A stretch of DNA of 64,000 nt from Crotalaria pallida. Its lineage: Eukaryota; Streptophyta; Magnoliopsida; Fabales; Fabaceae. The DNA lies in contig CM075655.1 of the NCBI GenBank assembly GCA_037953625.1, positions 118,365,001 to 118,429,000 on the forward strand, given 5' to 3'. Position numbers and translations under genes: made by a program. The first letter of the stretch is position 1, and each line of letters begins with the position of its first letter. A model generated the notes under the pieces. It ran no database searches. It was not told the DNA's origin and worked only from the letters and a program-made list of their open reading frames with translations. Shown here one piece after another: positions 1-10,887 of this stretch.

Positions 1-1376
1 ATTTTTCACTAAACTAATCGATTAAGGCTTAAACTAATCGATTAAGGCTTATGTTAATCGATTAGAATTTTCAAAGCTTGCACACTTAATCGATTAAACA
101 AGGTGTTAATCGATTAAAACATGTATTAATCGATTAACACGTACAGATCTGGTTTTTTAAATACGTTTTTCAATTCTCAAAAGCATTTTGAAGTGTTCCT
201 AACTTTTGGGTATTCTATATAAACCTTTTCCCAATTATTGTGAATCATTATTACAATCTAGAATCATTTTGATATTCATTTTACAAAGAATCAAGCCACT
301 CTATTCTCTCTCACTTTCATAGATCAAAGCTTTCAATTTTTACATTCTTTGATCAAGAATCTTTGAATCTCTTATGTTGATATTTTCATAGCTTTTGAAA
401 GAGATTCATAGGATTGTTATTGTTTTTCATTTGAGTTGTAATCATTGCAAAGAAGGCATGCTATCTACAACAAAGGAAGTCTTGGTTGTTCATCAAGCAA
501 ACAAGCATTTGGAAGTCTTGATTGTTATCAAGCAATTGGAAGTCTTGTTGTGTTAACAAGCAAATTGGAAGTCTTGGTGTGAGGCATCATCAAGCAAGTG
601 GAAGACTTGTTGTGGGGATATCAACAAGCAAGAGAAGAGGTTAGATTAGATTCAATAGGGTTACAAGGCAAGGGTGTGGTATCTCTTGTAGGCTAGCAAG
701 AAGGGAGTCTTGTGAGGCATTTACTTGTAATTTGAGAACTCTAATTCCTCATAGTGAAGAATCTCTCTTGGTTGAAGAGGGGACTGGATGCAGCTTTCAA
801 GTGGATGAAAGTGAACCAGGATAAATCACTGCGTCGTATCTCTAAACCCTTAACTCTTTACATTCAAGTCATTCATTGTGTTCTTGGTTGAAAACCTAGA
901 AAAGATTGATTTTCATAATTGATTGAATTGAATATTAATTGTGCAAATTGATTTGGGAAAAATCATTTTCATAACCTAGGTAATCAATAACAATATTGGT
1001 GTTAATCAATTTCGCTTTATCTCTGATCATATGTGTTAATTGATTGATTTTCGTATTTGATTGAAAAGTGATTTTTCAGTTTTAACAGTGATTAATCGAG
1101 TAACTATTTTCATTAATCGATTAATTTTAATCAAGCTTTCGGCATTAATCGATTAGCCATTCTATTAATCGATTAACATGAAGTTTTAATCGATTAACAT
1201 TTTGATTTAATCGATTAAGACTGAGAAAATTTTGAGAAAATCATTTGTTTTAATCGTTTCGATTTGTTTCTTTCGAAAATCTTTCAAGGTTTATCTAACA
1301 CCTATTCAACCCCCCCTTCTAGGTGTTCTCCTAGTGTCTCCTAGTTATTTCTACCACCGATTGTAGGTTCTCACAA
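1..1376 (+). mobile_element. Partial long LTR of a Ty1/copia SIRE/Maximus-like element
   Basis: The palindromic 12-mer TTAATCGATTAA and close variants recur near 15-140 and again near 1085-1220. Around 785-830 there is a stretch of the 'ggactggatgcagct ... gtgaaccaggataaa' type, and near 1300-1325 'cctattcaacccccccttct'; both are typical of the 3' half of SIRE/Maximus-type LTRs in legumes. The left end is outside the window and the right end is placed at about 1370-1376, where the sequence changes. No primer binding site or gag-pol follows, so this is a solo LTR or a truncated element. It ends about 85 bp before the PAM68 start codon. Confidence 0.55.
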
Positions 1377-1461
1377 AAACAGCCCTCTACTATCATGTCT
1401 GGCTTCCCACCTGTGTTATCTTGAACCATCAACACCCTTCACATAACAATCACTTCACTCA

Positions 1462-2701
1462 ATGGCTTCAACTGCCACCTCATTTTTCAACAAACAGTTA
1501 CTTCCCAAGGTTCGCTCTCTTTCTCTAACCCTCTTTGCTTTTAGAAGTTCATTCATGTCTATCTTTTTCATAAAGAATTTGCTTTTTGCTAAAAATTCTT
1601 TATTACCAATTTTACCTTGTTTTTTCACCATTTTAAGCATTTTTTTTTAAAAAAAGTTTACTACATAGGACTCATGTATTTTTCTATAAGCATTTTTTTT
1701 ACTTATGGAAATTGGAAATTAAATTCATCGAATCGACAAATTATCAAATGATAATGTCCAACATTGATCGGGGATTACCAATCCGAAAATAAAACTTATA
1801 CATGATCATATTATTTAGATTCATTTGTAAAAGAAAAAACCACAAACATGCTTCATGATATTAAAATTAGAGGGATATTGATTAATTTATAAAATTAACT
1901 TACAAATATGCCTATACCACAAAGTAAATGACATCTGTTACTTGATTAACAAGTAACAAATGTCACTTTCTTTTTATGATATAAACTTGTTTCTAGATTG
2001 ATTTTGTACGTTGATTTATCATCACTAAGTAAAATTGTAGTATAGCCTAATTATATATATATATATCTGAATATCTGATTATGATGCAACAAGTTAGGAA
2101 TAACACATGGACACTCACAAAGAACAGTTACTTAAGTGGAAATGAGAAGTCTCAGTTCCATATCCATAAAACAAAATTTCATACTCTCAGTCAGATTCAC
2201 TTCTTGTACCTTCCACCTATCTGTGCAACCTTGAAGGGTCCCAAGGGGTTTGGACCAACCTCAAAGAAAAAGAAAAAGGTAAAGAAGGTGAAAAAGGATT
2301 ATAGAGAAGATGATGAACAAGAACAAGAAGAGGAAGAAGAAGAGGGAGACCAAGATGTTGTTATTCTTGAAGTGGTGACCAACAGAATGATGAGTAGGAT
2401 ATTACTCTCCGTGGGGATTCCAATTGGCATTGGGCTTTTGTTCTTCCCATTCTTTTATTATCTCAAAGTTGGGTTGAAAATTGATGTGCCCACTTGGGTG
2501 CCCTTCATTGTGTCCTTCTTCTTCTTTGGGTCTGCTTTGTTGGGAGTGAGTTATGGAATTGTGTCCTCCAGTTGGGACCCACTTAGGGAAGGGTCCCTTT
2601 TGGGTTGGAATGAAACCCAGAAGAATTGGCTTGTTTTTTGGCAGTCCCTTAGGGAAATTGCTTTTTGGCCCCAATTCCGACTTTTTGGCCCTCATTTATA
2701 A
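1462..2701 (+). CDS. PAM68: PAM68-like photosystem II assembly protein, C-terminus rewritten by a transposon
   Basis: PAM68 family proteins are thylakoid membrane factors for early photosystem II assembly. Proposed structure: exon 1 1462-1509 (MASTATSFFNKQLLPK, a plausible plastid transit-peptide start), intron 1510-2122, and exon 2 from 2123. The acceptor is inferred because it keeps frame; sites at 2093 and 2097 are alternatives that do not keep frame with exon 1. Exon 2 encodes a Lys-rich block, an acidic block, the VTNRMMSRI segment, two hydrophobic segments (LLFFPFFYYLKV and the PFIVSFFFFGSALLGV region) and the family signature SSWDPLREGSLLGWNETQKN. After WQSL (2639-2650) the reading frame enters a Mutator-like element and gains 16 foreign residues before the stop at 2699-2701. 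The family part is open and undamaged. Whether the product works with the new tail is unknown. Confidence 0.85.
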
Positions 2702-3517
2702 TTTGCGTGGACCAAAATGTCTCTGAGAGTGTTAACATTTTCGGTTATGTGTAACCGGAAACTATTTTCCGGTATTATTGAACCGGAACAATTCCGGTAT
2801 TACTGAGCCGAAAAAATTCCGGTACTGCCTAACCGGATCGAAATGCCTCGGAACCGGAATATTTCCGGTACTGATGAACCGGAAAGAACTCCAATGAAGG
2901 TTATTTGGTCCGACTTAGTACCTGATTTAATTAGTAATTCGAATAAATGGAGAGCCTTGTCCGGTTGACCATTCTGAGCATGCCCAACAATTAGAGAAGT
3001 CCACGACACTAAATCTGGCCGAGGCATCTGGTGGAAAACCCTTCTCGCATTCTCAATATTGCCACACTTTGAGTACAAATGAACAAGGGCACTTGCAGCA
3101 AATGAAAATGGATCATACCCTAAGCGTATCATGTATCCATGAACCTCCTTTCCCAAGAGTTCGATCGGCAGCATGGTCAACACACGCATTCAAAACTCCA
3201 GCAAAAAAAATGTATACTCATTTGGTCTAACACCGGACCCCAGCAACTCTCTAAACAAAGAAAACCCCTCCTCTCTTCGTCCATCTTCAAAGCATCTGTG
3301 AATCATGGTGCCGGAAATATTTTAAACCGCTTCCGGTACTGCAGTACCGGCAAGTTTCCAGTTCAGCTATACCGAACATATTCCGGTTCAATAATACCGG
3401 AAAATAATTTCCGGTTACACATAACCGGAAGTGTTAACACTCTCAGGAGCATTTTGGTCCACGCAAATTATAAATAGGGGCCAAAAAGTCGGAATTGAGG
3501 GCCAAAAAGCAATTTCC
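2653..3517. mobile_element. Non-autonomous Mutator-like element (Pack-MULE) inserted in PAM68
   Basis: Left and right ends are inverted copies starting GGAAATTGCTTTTTGGCCC. The arms stay alignable for about 150-190 bp, through a short 'tataatttgcgtggaccaaa' stretch and a run of CCGG-bounded subrepeats of about 25 bp. The flanks are a 9-bp target duplication with one mismatch: gtcccttag (2644-2652) and gtcccttaa (3518-3526). Long terminal inverted repeats with a 9-bp duplication are the hallmark of MULEs. There is no transposase. The middle carries a piece of a PPR gene on the minus strand, which makes it a Pack-MULE. Confidence 0.88.
2884..3312 (-). pseudogene. Captured fragment of a PPR (PLS-class) gene
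   Basis: Read on the minus strand, the piece starts near 3312 with MIHRCFEDGRREEG, then SGVRPNEYT, AGVLNACVDHAA, GKEVHGYMIRLGYDPFSF, VHLYSKCGNIENARRVF, PRPDLVSWTSLIVGHAQNGQ and SGTKSDQITFIGVL. This is the consecutive P/L/S motif pattern of plant organellar PPR proteins. It is not translatable as one frame: a poly-T run (3208-3215) shifts frame after VRPNEYT, and a second small indel near 3150-3160 shifts it back before GKEVHGYM. No start, organelle targeting sequence or C-terminal E/DYW domain is present. Both ends abut the CCGG-rich inverted repeats, so this is gene capture and not a resident gene. Confidence 0.85.
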
Positions 3518-3524
3518 GTCCCTT

Positions 3525-3554
3525 AAAGGTGGTGGTAGTTCTAGGAAGAATTAG
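3525..3554 (+). other. Displaced original 3' end of PAM68 coding sequence
   Basis: Directly after the right target duplication the sequence continues in the frame that PAM68 had at WQSL: codons for K-G-G-G-S-S-R-K-N and a TAG at 3552-3554. Removing the element and one copy of the 9-bp duplication therefore gives a normal short basic tail in frame, as expected at the C-terminus of this family. This supports an insertion into a formerly intact coding exon. The natural 3' UTR probably follows. Confidence 0.8.
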
Positions 3555-3560
3555 CCCAGT

Positions 3561-3641
3561 CTAGTTTCTCATTTTTAAATGTTTTTTTATTTCCTCTTTT
3601 CCTAGTTTCTCATTTTTAAATGTTTTTTTATTTCCTCTTTT
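3561..3641. repeat. Tandem duplication, 40-bp unit
   Basis: Two adjacent copies of a T-rich 40-mer starting ctagtttctcatttttaaat lie just past the displaced PAM68 stop, in what would be its 3' UTR. They are essentially identical, which suggests recent slippage or duplication. Confidence 0.85.
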
Positions 3642-3654
3642 CCTTTCCCCTATT

Positions 3655-3656
<2 letters not shown>

Positions 3657-3727
<71 letters not shown>
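3657..3727. repeat. (AT)n microsatellite, about 71 bp
   Basis: An uninterrupted alternating AT run of about 35 units. It is likely to be highly length-variable and to form a hairpin. Confidence 0.95.
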
Positions 3728-3730
<3 letters not shown>

Positions 3731-3783
3731 GTGGTACTTACTTAATTTAATCCATTTCATGAATGAAAACTTATATTTTTTTT

Positions 3784-4319
3784 AGGCTTATTTAAGTTTT
3801 TAGTCCCTGAACTTAGGTGCTCTTTTCGAATTGGTCCTTAAACTTTTTTTTTGATGTTTTGAGTCCCTAAACTTTGCTCAAATTTTGGAAATGGTCATTT
3901 CATCACTTAAGTGGTGATATGACCGAGGATATGTCACGTCACCTTCGTCATATCGACAGGTAACGTGTCAGATGATGCCACGTGATTTTTTTAAATTAAA
4001 ACAATTTCAAATTTATTGAAAATAATTAAAAATTATATATATATTTTTTAAAGAAAATCGAATCTTTTAATAAATTTTAAAAGAATTTTTTTTTAATAAA
4101 AAAATCATGTAGTGTTCCGTGGCTCTACGTAACACGTCACTTGTCGATATTGTGAAAGTGACGTGACATGTCGTCAGTTATATCATCACTTAAGTGACGA
4201 AAGGACCATTTCCAAAAATTAAACAAAGTTCAGGGACCCAAAGTATCAGGAAAAAAGTATAAGGACCATTTCCAAAAAGGCACCAAAGTTCAAGGACGAC
4301 TAAAATATTAAATAAACCT
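3784..4319. mobile_element. Fold-back (long inverted repeat) element
   Basis: The left end reads 'aggcttatttaagtttttag' followed by phrases such as 'ggaaatggtcatttcatcac'. The right half holds the inverted equivalents ('gaaaggaccatttccaaaaa', then 'aataaacct'). Both arms also contain 'cacgtcac'-type blocks near 3940 and 4180. There is no coding potential. It is probably a MULE- or MITE-type non-autonomous DNA transposon. Confidence 0.65.
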
Positions 4320-4452
4320 TTTTTTTATACGAATAAAAACTTATTTTCACTTCATATTTTTATGAAATTTTACGAAACAACACATAACATATTATTTGTC
4401 GATGTTACAAAAATGATATAGCATATTGTTGAACATATTAACAAACGAGTTT

Positions 4453-4597
4453 AATATATGTGCACTGATTTACACTGTCGGTGTAACATCCATCATCCAT
4501 ACGAATTACTTTTATTTGTAAGTCAACCATTACTAACCCATCAACGGTGGATAATATTCGGATAGTGTAAAAATCTTTCACTGTCAGTGCATATATT
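4453..4597. mobile_element. Small fold-back MITE
   Basis: The left end 'aatatatgtgcactgattta' is mirrored by the right end 'ctgtcagtgcatatatta', with 'acactgtcgg' and 'gtaaaaatct' inside. About 145 bp, non-coding. Confidence 0.6.
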
Positions 4598-5427
4598 ATT
4601 TTCTCTTAACAAAATGATTATTTTCAAATATTTAAGTAAAATTCAAGAACCCAAAACATTTATTAAAAAAAAAACGTTCATGAACCAATTCTTAAAAAAT
4701 ATTCTATCCTTCTCACAAGAATGAAAATTAAAAAAAAAATAATTAAGAAGACGTGTATTTAATAGTTTGTCTAAAGTATCAATCAATTATCAAATAAATA
4801 ATTTAATACTTTTTGCCTTGATCAACCAATTACAATTTAAAATTTACAATTTCTAAATTTTTTTCATTAATTACTTTAACTTTAGTTTAATTTTTTTTAA
4901 TCATCCTTCTAAAATGGAGAAAGTGCTAAAGTTTAAATAAACCTTATTTTTTTTATCCAAACAATTTTTCTTTAACAAATATATACAGCGAAACAGAAAG
5001 TTAAATATTTTAATCAAATCACAAAAATAAGTCGGATTTACTGGATGAGTGGGAACCTAGTTTCATGATCGGTTTGTGGTCGATCGCGTGGACACGTGCA
5101 ACTAAACCTGGAAATTGACTCATGTTTTTTTGTTGCATAGTCAGGTTTTTTGGTAGAGTGTTGTCATGTATAGTCAGGTTCAACACATATTTTTATTCCT
5201 TGATTTTTTACTTTTTATTTTTATTCCATAACTTTTTCTGCGATTTCGATATATAATCATTTTTTTTTCAATTTTAATCTTTTATCAAATTATTTTTTTC
5301 TCCTCGTTAATTATATTTTTATTTTCTGTCATTCCCATACTATTATACATTAATTATTGAACATGTTTTCTAATAAAAATGAAGTATTACTATGATTTTC
5401 AATAATATTTTGAACAAAACACATAAT
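4598..5427. other. AT-rich intergenic DNA
   Basis: I see no gene, RNA or element with recognisable ends here. The stretch is AT-rich with poly-A and poly-T runs. Confidence 0.5.
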
Positions 5428-5456
5428 CCCCCGGTTTGAAATATAAGAAAAAGAAA

Positions 5457-5757
5457 TACTTCCTCCGTCCCTCATTATAGGGCACCATATTGGTAGATTT
5501 GGTGTCCAATTTTATAAGTCGTTTTAGAATATCTAGATAACATTAAAGAGTTTATTCCAAATACATCCTTCATAATTACATAGGGGTGATATGGTAATAA
5601 TTACAATAAACAGAGAAATGAATAGAGTTGTAAAGTTTTAAATGGGGGTAATTTTGAAATGACGATATATTTTTTGATAAATTTGAGAGTAATAATTACT
5701 TTTCTTAATCTGCGTAAATTAGATAAAAGTGACTTATAATAAGGGACAAATGATACT
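5457..5757. mobile_element. Stowaway-like MITE
   Basis: It begins with TA followed by the Stowaway-type end (cttcctccgtccct) and ends with the inverted form (aagggacaaatgata). The flanking TA pair fits a Tc1/mariner-class element. The sequences around it (5430-5456 and 5760-5960) resemble the interiors of the elements at 7960 and 9725, so it may have inserted into an older MITE. Confidence 0.65.
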
Positions 5758-7189
5758 TATTTTGGTTTGTAAAACATAACAAAAGTAACTAATCTTCTTA
5801 AATTTTGTTTCAGTCCCAATACTACTTTCCTACAACATACCTAGAAAATCGTTATCTCGATTAACTTTTGTTTCATTCCCAATATTACTTTTCTAAAAAT
5901 ATCTATATTTTTGATAAATTTAAGAAAATTAAATACAATCAACTAACTTCCATAATAAGTACTCTCTCCGGCCTATAAGGATGGTTAAAAATTTCCAAAG
6001 TCTTTTATTCTCGTTTTTATATTTTTTTTTATCTTTCTAAATTTTTTATTTTTGGTTTTGGTTCATATCAATAATGTGTTAATATTATTTTTTTTTCTAA
6101 ATCAGGTGGTGTCTGGGTTTCACATTTTTTGTGGCCCAACTAATACACCTCAGATTCGTGAATTGTGTGAGTTTTTAACTTAACGGTATGAATCATCCCC
6201 ATAAATTGTTGCCTCACTGGACTCGAGTCTTTGACCTTGAAATTCCTAAGCGCTCGACCAATTTCGACGGGGGCAATCCACTTGGGTTAATGTGTTGTTA
6301 ATTGACTATGTTATTAATCAATATGACATGCGTCACATATTGATGTTAGTTATATCATTTTTAAGAACTAAAATCAAAATTTTAAAAAGTTTAAAGATAA
6401 AAAAAAAAGACTAAAATAAAAAATCATAGTATTTCTAGAAATGAAAACATATTTACACCTAAAATTTCTAAATTTGAGCACATCCCTTCACAAACAAGGG
6501 TGAAATGAAACAAGTTACCTAAGCCAGATATGTCTCTTATGGGTTAGGATCCTCTTCGTTTAAAAAGAGGTTGAGAATGTTAGTTGTAATCATTAACTTT
6601 AATAAATTACAATTTTTAAAAATAAGGTTCATATCATATGAATGTATGGTTGAATCTACCACTTTTGACATTTTCTATTTGATAAGTGATACAGCTCAAG
6701 TAATCAAGTATCAAATTTTTAAGTTTCGAAGATTGGAGATTCCAAATCAATCTTTAGATATATTCTTTCATGAATTATTAATGATTTAACTTTTTTTTCT
6801 ACACCCTTGTCAAAAACTTTGCCGATAAAAAAAAATACCTTCTCCTTGTTTTTACATATAAAAGTTATTGGGTCATTTACTTGTTGTTGGCAATTTTATA
6901 TGACTGATCCTAATTTTTTTTTTATACGGGCTTGTAATTTTTTTTCTAAATTTGGTTTTTATAGGGGCTTCTCAAAATTATTTTATATTTATAATAAAAT
7001 TTTAAATAAAACTATAAGATTTTGAATCAAATCGATTCTTTTTAAGCTACAATGGACAAATTCTAATTTTATGAAATCCATTATAACCTAAAATGAACGT
7101 TTTAGACTTAACCCAATTCATTTAGATAGGATGAATCTTCGGATGGGAGCAGATCATGCTCACATTTAAATGAAACTATTAAAATATAG
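5758..7189. other. Intergenic DNA with MITE remnants
   Basis: 5803-5960 is the interior of a Stowaway-type element, repeated near 7985-8165. A second MITE-like start (agtactctctccggccta) lies at about 5960. The open frames at 6571-6789 and 6807-7025 have low-complexity, Phe/Lys-rich translations with no family resemblance. I see no gene. Confidence 0.45.
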
Positions 7190-7545
7190 AGGGAAGACTC
7201 ATTTTAGTCCCTGTCGATTTTGCACAATACCAATTTTCCTGACAATTCATAATACCAAATTTAGTCCTTCAAAAAAAAAATTTCATACCAGTTTTGTCCC
7301 TAACCTTTTTTCCATACCAATTTCGTCCCTTAAGATTTTCTTCCATGCCATTTTGGTCCCTCAATTTTAAGGATCAAATTGGTACATCTGAAAATCTTGA
7401 AGGACTAAATTGATATGAAAAAAAGTTGAGAGACCAAATTGGTATGAATTTTTTTTTGAGGGACTAAATGTGATATTATGAATTATCAGAAACTAAATTG
7501 GTACTGTGCAAAATCGACAAAGACCAAAGTGGGTCTTCACTCTAA
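7190..7545. mobile_element. Fold-back element, about 355 bp
   Basis: The left arm 'gtccctgtcgattttgcaca' is mirrored by the right arm 'tgtgcaaaatcgacaaagac'. Repeated 'ttagtcc' and 'ccaattt' phrases are mirrored by 'ggacta' and 'aaattgg' phrases. Non-coding. Confidence 0.7.
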
Positions 7546-7959
7546 AATATAACTTCAAACAATGCAAATGTGATTTCCATTCCATTACCTTTTCGTCCTT
7601 TTCCATTCCACTACCTTCCATTTTCCTCAAAACTTCTAAACATAGCATAAAATACACACTAAATTGCTGCTCTTACGTCCCGTCTCCACCCTCATTTGAA
7701 AATTAATCAGATTGCTTTAACATAAGAATTTTGCAGCACTGATAAGTTTCTTTTCTTTAAAGGGTTTGATTCATGGACAGTTTAAATCTTGTCCCTGGAA
7801 AGAGAACCAATATAAAAAATAAAGTTACTTATTTAACGTTTTCCTCTTTGTTCTAAAGAATAGTAGTTCAGACACATTTTCGCTTTTTCCTAAGATCTTT
7901 TTTCTTTTCTAATTTGTCACCCTTTACTAACATTCTATCCCCGATCACGAAGCCGAATT

Positions 7960-8214
7960 TTCATTCTCCATCTGCCTCGAATTATAAGCAACAAAAAACA
8001 TACTTTATTAAATTTTGTTTCATTCCCAATGTTACTTTCCAAAAACATATCTAGAAAATTGTAATCTTAATTAATTTTTGTTTCATTCCCAATACTACTT
8101 TCCAAAAATACCTCTATTTTTTATAAATTTGAGAAAATTAAATACAATCAACTAACCTCCTTAATAAACGTAAAAGTGGTTAGAATTGCTTATAATTCAA
8201 ACCGGAGGAAGTAT
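7960..8214. mobile_element. Stowaway-like MITE, degenerate
   Basis: It ends with 'aaaccggaggaagta'. Its interior (from about 7985) matches 5803-5960, with phrases such as 'tttcattcccaatactactt' and 'caatcaactaac'. The left boundary is uncertain. Confidence 0.5.
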
Positions 8215-8284
8215 TACCATCACTATCTAATTTAATTTCCTTCCCTCTACTACCCTCCCCCACAAGACAAATTAATAACAAATA

Positions 8285-8937
8285 CTCCCTCCGTCTCATA
8301 AGTTATGATATTTTGAAGATTTTTTTTGTCCCATAAGTCATGATCATTTAGAAATCCTAGACTCATTTATACTTCTTTTTCCAAACATTCCATTTTTTAT
8401 TGCATTCTCTTTTTCATCACTCATTTTTTCATATCTCTTCAATACTCCCTCCGTTTCTTTGAGTTTGACTCTTTAGGTTTTTTTCTTGTTTCACAGTATT
8501 TGGCCTTTTACATATTCAATACATAAACATATTTCTTTCTTCCAATTTTAACCTTATTCAATCATTTCATTCACTCCTCATTAATTATACTTTCATCATC
8601 TCTCTAATATCTAAACCACTATACATTAATTAATGGACACACTTACTAATAAAAATTAAATACTACTACAATTTTCAATAAAGATTAAATAGGGCATTTT
8701 GGACAAACCATACATAATACTTACAATAATCAACACTTTCTTAATCTGTGTGCCCAGGCCTAAAAGGCCAAACTCAATGAAACGGAGGGAGTATAATCTT
8801 CATACATTTATTATTACTCTCTCCTTTTATTAAATGAGGGGTAATTTATTCAAATTATACCAAATTCTTACATCATTTACTCATTTCTTAATCTATGTGA
8901 AATCTCCAAAAAATCATAAATTATGGGACGGAGGAAG
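8285..8937. mobile_element. Stowaway-like MITE (outer of a nested pair)
   Basis: Flanked by TA, it starts ctccctccgtctcataag and ends in the inverted form (ttatgggacggaggaag). The two halves, without the inner element, are mirror images (aagttatgatattttgaaga against aaaaatcataaattatgg). Confidence 0.75.
8445..8791. mobile_element. Stowaway-like MITE (inner, nested)
   Basis: Flanked by TA, it starts ctccctccgtttctttgagt and ends in 'actcaatgaaacggagggag'. It lies wholly within the element at 8285-8937 and belongs to a different subfamily, so it inserted later. Confidence 0.78.
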
Positions 8938-9005
8938 TATATAATAATTAATTTACCAACAAAGCCAATTGATAAATGATTAAATTTTGGTCATTACTTC
9001 CATCC

Positions 9006-9174
9006 GCAATCAAAATTGGGATTATAGCACAACAATCCACTAATAAACCAATGGCAGGATGACAAGTCATTCAATGAGACATGATGTCATCATTTAGTGG
9101 TAAAAATGAATGACTTGTCACTCAACTATTGGTTTATCAGTGGATTGTTGTGCTACCATCTCAATTTTGATTGC
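9006..9174. mobile_element. Palindromic MITE, 169 bp
   Basis: The outer 47 bp of each side are inverted copies with only a few mismatches (gcaatcaaaattgggattat against the inverse of the right end). Both sides share 'gcacaacaatccact'. The centre carries a second, smaller mirror pair around 'gacaagtcatt'. Confidence 0.75.
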
Positions 9175-9326
9175 ACAGTAAAAATATTCTTATATTATTG
9201 TGTATATAGAAAATACTTTATTGATAAATGCAAAATACATTTTGATAATATGTATCATACATTCGGAAGAGATTAGTTTTTAATTACCAATTGGAAGATA
9301 ATCTTGATAAAAAAATATTAAAGTTA

Positions 9327-9596
9327 CTTCCTTCGTCCCTAAATATAGGATCCATGTGAAAGATTTTACGTCCATTAAGAAAGTGAAATTTAGTTAATTG
9401 TATTGGAAATGTGAATTTTTGATATATATTTTCAAAATTACTCCTATTAATATTATTGAGAATCTAAAAAGTGATAAATAAATAAGGGTGTTTGTGGAAA
9501 AAAATAATTAATTATCATTGAAAATTGGTAAAATGTCTTATAAATAGGGACAAAATAAAAGTGTCAAAAGAGTCTTGTATTTAAGGACGGAGGGAG
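9327..9596. mobile_element. Stowaway-like MITE
   Basis: Flanked by TA, it starts cttccttcgtccctaaatat and ends 'tatttaaggacggagggag'. The same family recurs at 20704-20981 in the 5' leader intron of BRX gene A. Confidence 0.75.
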
Positions 9597-9724
9597 TAAA
9601 ATTTTTTAATTTCTTTCTTTTTCACCACAAATTTATCAAAATTCGAATAATACAATAGTAGTAGTTCATCCTCCTTTTATAAATCACTCAACCTAGCTAT
9701 AATGATAATAAAATCTACGAACTA

Positions 9725-9998
9725 CTCCCTCAAAGTCCTAATATAAGAAAAGGGTGCATGGATATTTTGGTTCCAAATACAAGAAAAAATTAACTATTAA
9801 CTTTTTATTTCCAATACAATTATTCCTAAAATGTTTCTAGAAAATAGTGATTTCATCTTATTTTAATTTTGTTTCGTTCTCAATACAACTTTCCAAAAGT
9901 AATCATGTTTTTTTTTTTTTTATGAATTTGAGAAAATTTAATTCATTCGACTAACTTTGATTTCGGTTATTTTTTCTTATAATATAAACATGAGGGAG
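9725..9998. mobile_element. Stowaway-like MITE
   Basis: Flanked by TA, it starts ctccctcaaagtcctaatat and ends 'cttataatataaacatgagggag'-like. Its interior resembles those of the copies at 5803-5960 and 7985-8165. Confidence 0.6.
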
Positions 9999-10887
9999 TA
10001 TGTCTTACTAGAGTTTCAATGCTTAATCATTAGATCGTTCCCTTAAGATCAGAATAAGTAATAATAATCCTCCTTTTATAAATCACTCAACCCAATTATA
10101 TTGAGATTAAAATCTCGATTATGTCTTATTAGAGTCTTCAATCCTCAATCATTAGATTGTTCCCTTAAAAATAAGCAAATCTTCTCTACTTGGCCCTTGA
10201 TTTCTTTGTACTTTTCAAGGGGCCACATATAGGAGGTAAGACCATACATAAAACCTATGAAATCGATATGGGAAAAACGCCAAGATTCCTTGATTTGAAT
10301 TTTCAGCATGCATGAAAACACGTTAGAAAGCAGTTTGCATGCTCCAAATGCTTAAGCATACATATAAGAAGGACGTACGGATATGTTTAAAAGCTTCAAT
10401 TAATAGACATTATGTACATGATACAGCCCACTTGTATGTGTCTCTTCTTTTAATAACAAACGGACTAACGTTTTTATCTGAAACAAAGAAATCAAAAGGA
10501 ACACATAATAACCAAAGTAATCAGACCTAAACATTGGAAGAAGGGAAAGAAAATACTTGGGGATTGAGATTATGGAAACATTGGAAGGATTGCTGAATAT
10601 AAGAGCAAGGGCTTTATGATCACTTTTTAAATAAAATATAATACCATTGTATACTAATGTACTACTATATAACCTATTCTTGTTCACTAGAAAAAACAGA
10701 ACATTCCTAACGTTAAAAGTGGTATAAGATGCATCATGTTTTCATGTACTCTTACACAGGATTTTTGAATTTGACAATTGACATTGACAAGCTTCAGAAA
10801 ACCAACTGGATTAATTAATTAGAACAAGAAGAAAAAAAATTTAATTATATCGATCACAAGTTCTTGAAGTTTGGGGTAGTTTTGTTA
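9999..10887. other. Intergenic DNA
   Basis: I see no supported gene. Phrases at 10013-10110 and 10114-10170 repeat each other imperfectly (gtcttactagagtttcaatg and gtcttattagagtcttcaat, both followed by 'tcattaga'). Confidence 0.4.

Noticed and set aside
1..140. Regular TTAATCGATTAA palindromes resembling an array of repeats and spacers (CRISPR-like or operator-like)
   Set aside because: Spacing is irregular, the context is an LTR, and the genome is a plant; the motif is a known feature of this type of LTR sequence.
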